From: Saccharopolyspora_C sp040643635
GTDB lineage: Bacteria > Actinomycetota > Actinomycetes > Mycobacteriales > Pseudonocardiaceae
NCBI RefSeq assembly: GCF_040643635.1
Contig: NZ_JBEYUS010000006.1
Coordinates: 105,161 to 169,160, forward strand
Direction of reading: 5' to 3'
Length of the DNA: 64,000 nucleotides
Below, in pieces: positions 57,335-64,000 of the stretch. The translations under genes and the position numbers were made by a program. Position 1 is the first letter of the stretch; each line of letters begins with the position of its first letter. The notes below the pieces were generated by a model, which saw only the letters and a program-made list of their open reading frames with translations, did not search any database and was not told the origin of the DNA.

Positions 57335-58063
57335 TTGCCGATCGTGGGATCGACCGACACCAAGATGAAGATCGTCGAAGTGGCCAAGCGCCTGCTCGAC
57401 GAAGGGGGCCCGGCCGCGGTGAGCACCCGGGCCGTCGCGACCGCGGCGGGCGTGCACGCCCCGGCGATCTACCGCCTCTTCGGCGACAAGGACGACCTGA
57501 TGGACGCGGTCGCCGGACACGCGCTCAGCACGTACCTCGCGAGCAAGACCGCGATGCGCCCCTCCGGCGACCCGGTCGAAGACCTCCGCAACGGGTGGCG
57601 GCTGCACATCGGCTTCGGTCTGGAGAACCCCGACGTCTACAGCGCCCTCTACGGCTCCCGCAGGCGCCGCGCCCCCTCGGAGGCGGAGCAGCAGGCGGAA
57701 CGGATCCTGACCGGCCTCGTCCACGCGATCGCCGAAGCGGGACGGCTCGCGGTCCCCGAACCGCAGGCGGTGCAGCTGATGCACGCGGCCGGGCGGGGCA
57801 CCATCTTCACCCTGATCGGCAGCGATCCCGACCCGGCGGAAGCCGACGCGCTCGCCGACCGCGCCTTCGAGATGGTCCGCGGTGTGATCACCGTTCCGGA
57901 CCCCGCCGACCGGCCCTCGGCCGCGGACCCGGTCGCGCGCGCGGCCACCACCCTCCGCGCGGCCCTGCCCGACGTCGACCGACTCACCGCACCGGAGAAG
58001 GCGCTGCTGGACGAATGGCTCGACCGCGTTCAGGGAAGCGGCCCGCCCTCGCCCGAACGCTGA
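57335..58063 (+). CDS. TetR family transcriptional regulator
   Basis: The 242-residue product has the N-terminal TetR helix-turn-helix: MKIVEVAKRLLDEGGPAAVSTRAVATAAGVHAPAIYRLFGDKDDLMDAV (spanning residues about 11-59), and a C-terminal helical ligand domain including GRGTIFTLIGSD. A TTG start at 57335 has GGAGG ten bases upstream; GTG at 57344 is possible. It probably represses the divergent SDR gene and itself through the dyad between them. Confidence 0.9.
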   Translation: MPIVGSTDTKMKIVEVAKRLLDEGGPAAVSTRAVATAAGVHAPAIYRLFGDKDDLMDAVAGHALSTYLASKTAMRPSGDPVEDLRNGWRLHIGFGLENPDVYSALYGSRRRRAPSEAEQQAERILTGLVHAIAEAGRLAVPEPQAVQLMHAAGRGTIFTLIGSDPDPAEADALADRAFEMVRGVITVPDPADRPSAADPVARAATTLRAALPDVDRLTAPEKALLDEWLDRVQGSGPPSPER

Positions 58064-58389
58064 TCCCGCGCGCGGCGGACCCGATCGCAGCACTTCCGAA
58101 CCCGGCCGGACCCGCGCGCGGAACCGAACGAGGAACCACCGCGCGCAGCGGCGCATCCGGCGGCACCGGAGCACGGCGCGAGGTCCGATCGGCAGCAGCA
58201 CGAGAAGATCGGCGTGGAGCACCACCGGACGATTCTCGGTGGCATCCCGGACAAGGCGGTCGCCGACCACGTCGAGACCCGGCACGCCCCGAAGCGTTCA
58301 GCGGCTTCCCGCACCTGCGCGGCGGCCGGACACCAAGCGCGTCGGCGCCGGGCGAGACAGGGCGGCCACGCATTCCCACCTGATCCGGG

Positions 58390-58535
58390 AACCCGGTCTA
58401 CCGGCGCGCGCTCGCGGGCCGGTTCTGGCCGGACGACGGGAAAGTCGTCGAGCACCAGGACGTCATCCGAGGCGCCCGCACCGATTCCGGCAACGCGAAC
58501 GGCGTGTTCCGACCGGTCCGCCGACCCGACTTCAT
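58390..58535 (+). pseudogene. SnoaL-like (nuclear transport factor 2 fold) gene fragment
   Basis: The plus strand reads FWPDDGKVVEHQDVI and TDSGNANGVF, the C-terminal signature of SnoaL-like proteins (typically DGKIVEHWDVIQ...NGMF). An in-frame stop lies just upstream and no N-terminal part is recognisable. The rest of the 58064-58625 gap shows no credible gene. Confidence 0.45.
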
Positions 58536-58625
58536 CGGCCCTGGGCGAGCAGCGCGAGACGGGAGGGTAAAGTGGGGGATGATCTTGATCGAGATCGTCC
58601 CCCACCGCTGTGACCAGCATCGGAG

Positions 58626-58699
58626 CGCCCCCGGCAGGACTCGAACCTGCGACCTAAGGATTAGAAGTCCTTTGCTCTCTCCAGCTGAGCTACGAGGGC
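58626..58699 (-). tRNA. tRNA-Arg (anticodon TCT)
   Basis: The minus strand folds as a complete cloverleaf of 74 bases: acceptor GCCCTCG/CGGGGGC with one G-T pair, TA, D stem GCTC/GAGC, anticodon stem AAGGA/TCCTT with loop CTTCTAA giving anticodon TCT, and T arm GCAGG TTCGAGT CCTGC. It reads AGA (and AGG by wobble), rare codons in this high-GC genome. CCA is not encoded. Confidence 0.95.
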
Positions 58700-58911
58700 C
58701 CGCACATCGCTCGCGTGAGCTGCAGCAAGCAGGGTAACCGGCCGCTCCGTCGACAGTGGTACCGACGCCATCGGCGTTGCAGAGCCGGTATCGAACGGCA
58801 AGCTGATCGACAGCTGCACGGCGGAATTCACGCCGGAAGATCACAGAGGAATCACCGCGCACGCGTCGGGGCCGCCGCGCGATTCCGCGCGACGGCCCCG
58901 ACGGCTCCCCC

Positions 58912-59562
58912 TCAGGAGCAGGATTCCGGCTGCACCTTCAGCACGTCGTCGTCCTGGCCGACACCGGTGAACGCGTACTCGTCGACCGGCGTGGCCACGC
59001 CGTCGCGCACGTCGAAGGCGACCCGGGAGCCGTCGTACGACGGCTCGGTGGTCTGGCTCTCGTTGGAGGCGGCCAAAGTGATCAGCACCCGGCCGTCCGA
59101 GCCCGCGGGCGCGCACTCGTAGCCGACCCGCGCGCCGACACCGCCACCCTCGGTGATCTTCAGCGGCTTGCCGTCCTGCGTCGTCAGCTCGCGCGGCGCG
59201 CCGTCGGCACCCAGGTCCCAGACGCTGAACCACGTGGTGTTCGCGCCGATGGACTCGGTGACCAGCACTTCCTGCTTGCCGTCGTGGTTGACGTCGAGCA
59301 CGCGCATCGGCTGCGTGCCGAAGGACGGGTCGCCGGTCAGCACCGCCTCGGTCACACGTCCGTCCACAGTGAACTTCAGCGACTGCTGCGCGCCGTCACC
59401 GATGGCGGAAAGCTGCGCGGTGTCCGGAGTTCCGTCCCCGTTCAAGTCCACAACGGACGTCTCGCTCGAATCGGCGGCGGCGATCCCCGCCGGCACCAGC
59501 GCCATCGCCGCCGCAGCCAGCGCACCGATCCCGACGCCCGCCCGAATTCCGTTCTTCCCCAC
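58912..59562 (-). CDS. Secreted protein with calcium-binding-like DxDxD motifs
   Basis: The 216-residue product has a signal peptide (VGKNGIRAGVGIGALAAAAM then ALVPAGIAAA-DSS) and a mature part with DLNGDGTPDT and DVNHDGKQEV, which match the D-x-N-x-D-G loops of FG-GAP/VCBS or EF-hand-like calcium sites. Cys residues near CAPAGS and at the C-terminus (ESCS) may pair outside the cell. Function unknown. GTG at 59562 is chosen because GGAGGAA lies eight bases upstream. Confidence 0.75.
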   Translation of the reverse strand: MGKNGIRAGVGIGALAAAAMALVPAGIAAADSSETSVVDLNGDGTPDTAQLSAIGDGAQQSLKFTVDGRVTEAVLTGDPSFGTQPMRVLDVNHDGKQEVLVTESIGANTTWFSVWDLGADGAPRELTTQDGKPLKITEGGGVGARVGYECAPAGSDGRVLITLAASNESQTTEPSYDGSRVAFDVRDGVATPVDEYAFTGVGQDDDVLKVQPESCS

Positions 59563-59744
59563 AGCAGGTTCCTCCCGATCGTTTCGTCGCACCGGGACGG
59601 AGGAAACTCCGTCCCCGCCCCCTCACCTGTTCGTAAGACGTCCCGCCGCGCGGCGGGTTGCCCGCGGTTCGGAGAAGTTTCCGGCGGGGCGGCGCCCGGG
59701 TGATCCGGAACGCGAGGCCTTGTCTTCCCGCCAGAAGCAAGTAG

Positions 59745-59985
59745 CCTCCGAAGTGCTGGTGGTTCGCACAGCTCTGCGAAAGCGGAGGTGCGCGAGGCAA
59801 GAGGGAACCCGGTGCGAATCCGGGACTGCCCCGCAGCGGTGAGTGGGAACGAACGCCGTCACCGGTCGTCACGACCGGTCACAGCACTGAGCGCGAGCTC
59901 GGGAAGCGACGGCCAGTAGAAGACCCCGGTTCCACCGGGAAACGCCCACGAGTCCGAAGACCTGCCGCCGGTGCGCGCGTCCTCG
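59745..59985 (+). promoter_or_regulatory. Cobalamin riboswitch upstream of metE
   Basis: The leader contains the hallmark pieces of the AdoCbl riboswitch: AGAGGGAACCCGGTGCGAAT, CGGGACTGCCCCGCAGCGGT, GGGAAGCGACGGCCAGTAGA and CACGAGTCCGAAGACCTGCC (near 59960-59980, the end of the B12 box region). It lies about 130 bases before the metE start. With B12 present the cell can use MetH, so the expected effect is to shut off B12-independent MetE. End points are approximate. Confidence 0.92.
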
Positions 59986-60112
59986 TGACGCGCGCTGTTG
60001 CGAGGTCTCGCGGGAAGACCCTGGACGACGAGCCGCCGCGTGCGGCGACGTGTGCCCGGATCATGCCCGCTCGACCTCGCAGAACTGCCGTCCAGCTCGC
60101 GAGGAGAGAGCG

Positions 60113-62401
60113 TTGACCAGCACAATCGGATCCACCGTGCTCGGGTTTCCCCGGATCGGACCGAACCGGGAACTGAAGCGGGCACTGGAGAGCTACTGGA
60201 AGTCCCGCACCGGTGAAGCGGAACTGCGCGAGGTCGCGCGCACGCTGCGCACCGACACGTGGCGTTCGCTGCGCGACGCCGGGCTGGACTCGGTGCCGGG
60301 AAACACCTTTTCCTACTACGACCAGGTCCTCGACGCCGCCGTCACCTTCGGCGCGATCCCGCCCCGCTTCGCGGAACTGGGGCTGAACCCGCTCGACACC
60401 TACTTCGCGATGGCGCGCGGCGTGGAATCCGCGCCACCGCTGGAGATGACGAAGTGGTTCGACACCAACTACCACTACATCGTCCCGGAGATCGGGCCGG
60501 ACACCGAGTTCCGGCTCTCCGACCAGACCGTCGTCGACCAGTACCACGAGGCCGCCGAGCTGGGCATCAAGACCCGCCCGGTCCTGGTCGGGCCGCTGAC
60601 GTTCCTGCTGCTGTCCAAATCGCAGGACGGCGCGCCCACCTCGTTCCGCCCGCTGGACAAGGTGGACGAGCTCGTCAGCGCCTACGCCGAACTGCTCGGT
60701 GAGCTGCACCGGGCCGGGGTCGAGTGGGTGCAGCTGGACGAACCCGCGTTCACCGCGGACCGCTCGCAGGCCGACCTGGACGCGCTGCGCGCCGCCTACC
60801 AGCGGCTCGGCGAGCTCTCGGAGCGGCCGAAGATCCTCGTCGCGTCCTACTTCGGCGACCTCGGCGACGCGCTGGACGTGCTGGCCTCCTCCCCCGTCGA
60901 GGCCGTCGGCGTGGACCTCGTCGCCGGGAAGCGCACCGTGGACGAACTGCCGTCGGTGCCCGGGCTGCGGGAGAAGACGCTCGTCGCGGGCCTCGTCGAC
61001 GGGCGCAACATCTGGCGCACCGACCTGGACAAGGCGCTCACCACCGCGGCCACCCTGCTCGGCCTCGCCGGTGAGGTCGCCGTCAGCACCTCCTGCTCGC
61101 TGCTGCACGTGCCCTACGACGTCGACGCCGAAACCGACCTCGACCCGCAGGTCGCGTCCTGGCTGGCCTTCGCCGCGCAGAAGGTCGGCGAGGTCGTCGT
61201 CCTCGACCGCGCGCTGCACCAGGGCCGCGACACCGTCGCCGAGCAGCTCGACGACGCGCGGCGGCGCATCGCCGACCGCGCCGGAGCCGACCGGGTGCGC
61301 AACAACCGGGTGCAGGCGCGGCTCACCTCGCTCAAACCCGAGCACGCCCAGCGCGGCGACTACGCGAACCGGCTCGCCGCGCAGCGGAAATCGCTGCGGC
61401 TGCCACCGCTGCCGACGACCACCATCGGCTCCTTCCCGCAGACCACCGACGTGCGCAAGGCGCGCGCCGCGCTGCGCACCGGCAGCATCGACCAGGCCAC
61501 CTACAAGCAGCGGATGCGCGACGAGATCGAACGCGTCATCCGGCTGCAGGAAGACCTCGGGCTCGACGTGCTCGTGCACGGCGAACCCGAGCGCAACGAC
61601 ATGGTGCAGTACTTCTCCGAGCACCTGGACGGGTTCGCCAGCACCCACAACGGCTGGGTGCAGTCCTACGGTTCGCGCTGCGTCCGGCCGCCGATCCTCT
61701 ACGGCGACGTGTCCCGGCCGCAGCCGATCACCGTGGAGTGGGCGAAGTACGCGCAGCAGCTCACCGACAAGCCGGTCAAGGGCATGCTGACCGGGCCCGT
61801 CACCATCCTCGCCTGGTCGTTCGTGCGCGACGACCAGCCGCTCGGCAGCACCGCCGCGCAGGTCGCGCTCGCCATCCGCGACGAGGTCAAGGACCTGGAG
61901 AACGCGGGCATCCGGGTGATCCAGGTCGACGAGCCGGCGCTGCGCGAACTGCTGCCGCTGCGGTCCGCCGAGCACCAGGAGTACCTGGACTGGGCGGTGC
62001 GCTCGTTCCGGCTCGCCACCTCCGGCATCGCCGAATCCACCCAGATCCACACCCACCTGTGCTACTCGGAGTTCGGCGACGTCATCAACGCCATCGTCGA
62101 CCTCGACGCCGACGTGACCAGCATCGAAGCGGCCCGGTCCCGGATGGAGGTCCTCGACGACCTCAACGCCGTCGGGTTCGGCCGCGGCGTCGGGCCCGGT
62201 GTCTACGACATCCACTCGCCGCGGGTTCCCGAAACCGGTGAGGTCACCGACCTGCTCAAGGCCGCGCTCGCCGCGGTGCCCGCCGAGCGCCTGTGGGTCA
62301 ACCCCGACTGCGGCCTCAAGACCCGCGGCTACGCCGAGGTCGAGACCGCCCTCAAGAACGTGATCAGCGCTACAGCGGCCGTGCGCCCGGCCGCCGGCTG
62401 A
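60113..62401 (+). CDS. metE: Cobalamin-independent methionine synthase
   Basis: The 762-residue product transfers methyl from 5-methyltetrahydropteroyltri-glutamate to homocysteine. It shows the two-barrel MetE layout: GFPRIGPNRELKRALESYWK and VQLDEPAFTADRSQ in the N-terminal half, TTTIGSFPQTTDVRKARAA at the second half, HGEPERNDMVQYFSEHLDGF, TGPVTILAWSFVRDD, IQVDEPALRE, HTHLCYSEF (His-x-Cys zinc ligands) and WVNPDCGLKTRGY (last Cys). The TTG start has GAGGAGAGAG six bases upstream; upstream frame is riboswitch leader. Confidence 0.95.
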   Translation: MTSTIGSTVLGFPRIGPNRELKRALESYWKSRTGEAELREVARTLRTDTWRSLRDAGLDSVPGNTFSYYDQVLDAAVTFGAIPPRFAELGLNPLDTYFAMARGVESAPPLEMTKWFDTNYHYIVPEIGPDTEFRLSDQTVVDQYHEAAELGIKTRPVLVGPLTFLLLSKSQDGAPTSFRPLDKVDELVSAYAELLGELHRAGVEWVQLDEPAFTADRSQADLDALRAAYQRLGELSERPKILVASYFGDLGDALDVLASSPVEAVGVDLVAGKRTVDELPSVPGLREKTLVAGLVDGRNIWRTDLDKALTTAATLLGLAGEVAVSTSCSLLHVPYDVDAETDLDPQVASWLAFAAQKVGEVVVLDRALHQGRDTVAEQLDDARRRIADRAGADRVRNNRVQARLTSLKPEHAQRGDYANRLAAQRKSLRLPPLPTTTIGSFPQTTDVRKARAALRTGSIDQATYKQRMRDEIERVIRLQEDLGLDVLVHGEPERNDMVQYFSEHLDGFASTHNGWVQSYGSRCVRPPILYGDVSRPQPITVEWAKYAQQLTDKPVKGMLTGPVTILAWSFVRDDQPLGSTAAQVALAIRDEVKDLENAGIRVIQVDEPALRELLPLRSAEHQEYLDWAVRSFRLATSGIAESTQIHTHLCYSEFGDVINAIVDLDADVTSIEAARSRMEVLDDLNAVGFGRGVGPGVYDIHSPRVPETGEVTDLLKAALAAVPAERLWVNPDCGLKTRGYAEVETALKNVISATAAVRPAAG

Positions 62402-62470
62402 TCCCGAAGCCGGGGGTGGGTGGTCGCTCTTCCCACCACTGCCCACCCCCGGCCCCACCCTCGCCGCGGA

Positions 62471-62517
62471 GTGAACGGACCGTTCGTCCGGCTAGATCGG
62501 ACGAACGGTCCGTTCAC
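62471..62517. repeat. Family A palindrome, perfect copy
   Basis: GTGAACGGACCGTTCGTCCG (62471-62490) and its exact reverse complement (62498-62517) flank a seven-base loop: a perfect 20-bp stem, 70 bases after the metE stop. It can serve as terminator and belongs to the family seen again at 62558, 63820 and 63917. Confidence 0.9.
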
Positions 62518-62557
62518 CCATCTCGAACGACACCCGCCCCCGCCGACCGGGTCACGG

Positions 62558-62606
62558 GGTGAACGGACCGCCGGTCCAGCCGTTCCGGACGAACGGTCCG
62601 TTCACC
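62558..62606. repeat. Family A palindrome, imperfect copy
   Basis: GGTGAACGGACCG at 62558 and CGGTCCGTTCACC ending at 62606 are the outer arms; the inner part has diverged. It directly precedes the 30-bp tandem array. Confidence 0.75.
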
Positions 62607-62622
62607 ACCCGCTCCTGGTTCG

Positions 62623-62884
62623 GAGTGAGCAGACCGTTCGTCCAACGGGACCGAGTGAACGGACCGTTCCTCCAACAAGACCGAGTCAACGGACCGCTCG
62701 TCCAACAAGACCGAGTCAACGGACCGCTCGTCCAACAGGACCGGGTCAACGGACCGCTCGTCCAACAAGACCGAGTCAACGGACCGCTCGTCCAACGAGA
62801 CCGGGTCAACGGACCCTTCGATCAAGGAGAGCGGGCGAACGGTCCGTTCGTCCAACAGGATCAGACGAATGGTCCGTTCACTCG
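62623..62884. repeat. 30-bp tandem array grown from half a family A palindrome
   Basis: Eight full units and a partial ninth start at 62623 and repeat every 30 bases. Central units read GAGTCAACGGACCGCTCGTC then CAACAAGACC, differing by one or two bases; outer units diverge toward GTGAACGGACCGTTCGTCC. The array is thus made of the left palindrome arm plus a CAACAAGACC-like joint. The plus strand is open (VNGPLVQQDR repeats) but lacks start signals, so it is probably not a gene. With flanking palindromes it fills the 62402-63180 gap; 62890-63180 shows nothing. Confidence 0.85.
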
Positions 62885-63180
62885 CCGTGCCGGGGCCGCG
62901 CCGGTGTCCGACATGGCGCCGGAGTCACGGGACGGCAACGGCCCGGCCCCGCTGATCACTTTTGCACTACGGCTGCACGCCGCCCGCCGGCTCCGACCCG
63001 CGGCAGGGCCGCGCCGATTCGGGTCGAGCCTCCCGACCAACGGCGGGCGATCCGCGACGAATCCGTTGCCACAACGCGGGATTCCTGCGCTGAACGCCGA
63101 GCACGAGCACCCGCCGCAAGCCCTTCCGACGCCCACCACGACCCGGCCGAAGCCGCCGTGCAGGTCGTTAGGGTGATCCG

Positions 63181-63792
63181 GTGTCGGAGCAGTGGAACCA
63201 CAACGCGCACTACCACCCGCTCGTTCTCGACTCGGTGCCCGAAGGTTGCGACGCGGCGCTCGACGTCGGGTGCGGCGACGGAACGCTGGTACGCGCGTTG
63301 GCGTCGAGGGCGAAGCGCGCGACCGGCATCGACCGCTCCCGCACGATGATCCGCCAAGCCCGCCGCGCCAGCGCCGAGTACGACAACGTGTCCTATGTGG
63401 ACTCCGATTTCGTCGACTTCGCGGCGAAGGCGCGGGACGGTTCCTACGGTTTCATCAGCAGTGTCGCCGCCCTGCACCACATGGATTTCGACTCCACGCT
63501 GAACGCGATGGGCCGGATGCTGGCACCCGGTGGCCGACTGGTGCTCGTCGGCTTGGCACGGCACCACACACCGCTGGACTGGGCCAGGGACATCGCGGCG
63601 ATCCCGGTGCACCGCTTCCTCGCCCGCAGGCACGGCGGGGTCGCCGAGCCGCCGGAGGCTCCGGTGAAGGATCCGGCCATGACCTGGGACGAGGTGCGCC
63701 AAGGCGCGCAGCGGCTGCTGCCCGGCGTCCAGTACCGCCGGTTGCTGCTGTGGCGCTACGCGCTCACCTGGGACAAGCCCGGCCGCGCCTGA
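63181..63792 (+). CDS. Class I SAM-dependent methyltransferase
   Basis: The 203-residue product has the Rossmann-like SAM-binding motif AALDVGCGDGTLVRALA, then RATGIDRSRTMIRQARR (motif II), YVDSDFVDFA, and FISSVAALHHMDFDSTLNAMGRMLAPGGRLVLVGLAR (motifs III-IV, including LHHM typical of small-molecule methyltransferases). Substrate unknown. GTG start with GGTGATCC upstream. It lies between family A palindromes and has no co-directional neighbour within 700 bases. Confidence 0.88.
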   Translation: MSEQWNHNAHYHPLVLDSVPEGCDAALDVGCGDGTLVRALASRAKRATGIDRSRTMIRQARRASAEYDNVSYVDSDFVDFAAKARDGSYGFISSVAALHHMDFDSTLNAMGRMLAPGGRLVLVGLARHHTPLDWARDIAAIPVHRFLARRHGGVAEPPEAPVKDPAMTWDEVRQGAQRLLPGVQYRRLLLWRYALTWDKPGRA

Positions 63793-63819
63793 CCACCCGT
63801 CTCGCCCCCGCTTCCCCGA

Positions 63820-63866
63820 GTGAGCGGACCGTTCGTCCAGTCCGATGGGACGAACGGTCCGTTCAC
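63820..63866. repeat. Family A palindrome, near-perfect copy
   Basis: GTGAGCGGACCGTTCGTCC (63820-63838) and GGACGAACGGTCCGTTCAC (63848-63866) pair with one G-T type mismatch around a nine-base loop, 28 bases after the methyltransferase stop. Confidence 0.85.
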
Positions 63867-63916
63867 CGAGGTCGATACGCCCCTGCCAACCGGTCGTACG
63901 CGAGCCTCTTTCCGGA

Positions 63917-63963
63917 GTGAGCGGACCGTTCGTCCAGCTAGATCGGACGAACGGTCCGTTCAC
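63917..63963. repeat. Family A palindrome, near-perfect copy
   Basis: GTGAGCGGACCGTTCGTCC (63917-63935) and GGACGAACGGTCCGTTCAC (63945-63963), loop of nine bases containing AGCTAGATC, almost as in the 62471 copy (GCTAGAT). It sits 50 bases after the previous palindrome. Confidence 0.85.
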
Positions 63964-64000
63964 TCATCGATGCGAGGGCGCGGGGCTCCGCAGGACGACC

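Noticed and set aside
62623..62884. CRISPR-like array of 30-bp repeats
   Set aside because: Units are contiguous with no unique spacers, no cas genes are nearby, and the unit derives from the adjacent palindrome arm. It is a tandem repeat.
62420..63349. Long open frames through the palindrome/array region on both strands
   Set aside because: They owe their length to the repeats and high GC, have no ribosome sites, and the minus-strand frames run antisense to the methyltransferase gene.

Overview
The window is a high-GC actinobacterial chromosome segment with many GTG/TTG starts and four-base start/stop overlaps. Mycothiol-type and actinobacteria-specific genes (Rv2466c-like reductase, DUF5130, CtaJ, Nei2-type glycosylase, 180-kDa-class NAD-glutamate dehydrogenase) fit the order Pseudonocardiales, possibly a Saccharopolyspora-like organism; the genus is an inference. 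From about 13.2 to 53.7 kb the gene order follows a block remembered from Mycobacterium tuberculosis (Rv2464c nei, Rv2465c rpiB, Rv2466c, pepN, Rv2468c, Rv2469c, glbO, aglA, Rv2474c-Rv2478c), with several insertions.

Layout. 0-8.3 kb: a catabolic cluster. Five overlapping minus-strand genes (MmgE/PrpD, cyclase, CitE-like lyase, CaiB-type CoA-transferase, IclR regulator) plus a cut MFS transporter stand opposite an FAD oxidoreductase and a dihydropyrimidinase-like amidohydrolase. 8.3-13.2 kb: an orphan HsdR-N protein, a DHA2 drug exporter, a 2H phosphoesterase-like protein and a membrane-anchored DUF1542-type protein. 13.2-14.9 kb: nei2, a small membrane protein, rpiB. 14.9-27 kb: an insertion relative to the M. 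tuberculosis order, with an MBL hydrolase, a type VII secretion effector module (YbaB-like, WXG100, 1649-aa toxin with a predicted PD-(D/E)xK nuclease end, immunity gene), decayed and intact immunity genes, endonuclease V, an aldehyde dehydrogenase and an alpha/beta hydrolase.

27-42 kb: Rv2466c-like reductase, pepN, DUF5130, ctaJ, then a very unusual gene of 35 near-identical 8-9-residue repeats (GVRIS...), HNH endonuclease, prolyl oligopeptidase, MscS channel, truncated hemoglobin O, a GH13 protein lacking the catalytic nucleophile, a membrane acyltransferase-like protein and a thioesterase pair. 42-56 kb: NAD-glutamate dehydrogenase, a repeat-rich non-coding stretch, a large helical/disordered protein coupled to ettA, an SSB paralogue, and a CopD-CtaG fusion. 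56-64 kb: a decayed response regulator, a divergent SDR/TetR pair with a candidate operator, tRNA-Arg(TCT), a secreted calcium-motif protein, a cobalamin riboswitch ahead of metE, and a methyltransferase among palindromic repeats.

Two dispersed repeat families stand out. Family B is a nested-hairpin element of about 140 bp with at least three copies whose stems differ in sequence but stay paired. Family A is a roughly 47-bp perfect or near-perfect palindrome, four copies in the last 1.6 kb, one half of which has expanded into a 30-bp tandem array. The strongest candidates for something undescribed are the GVRIS repeat protein at 32.4-33.5 kb and the family B elements.
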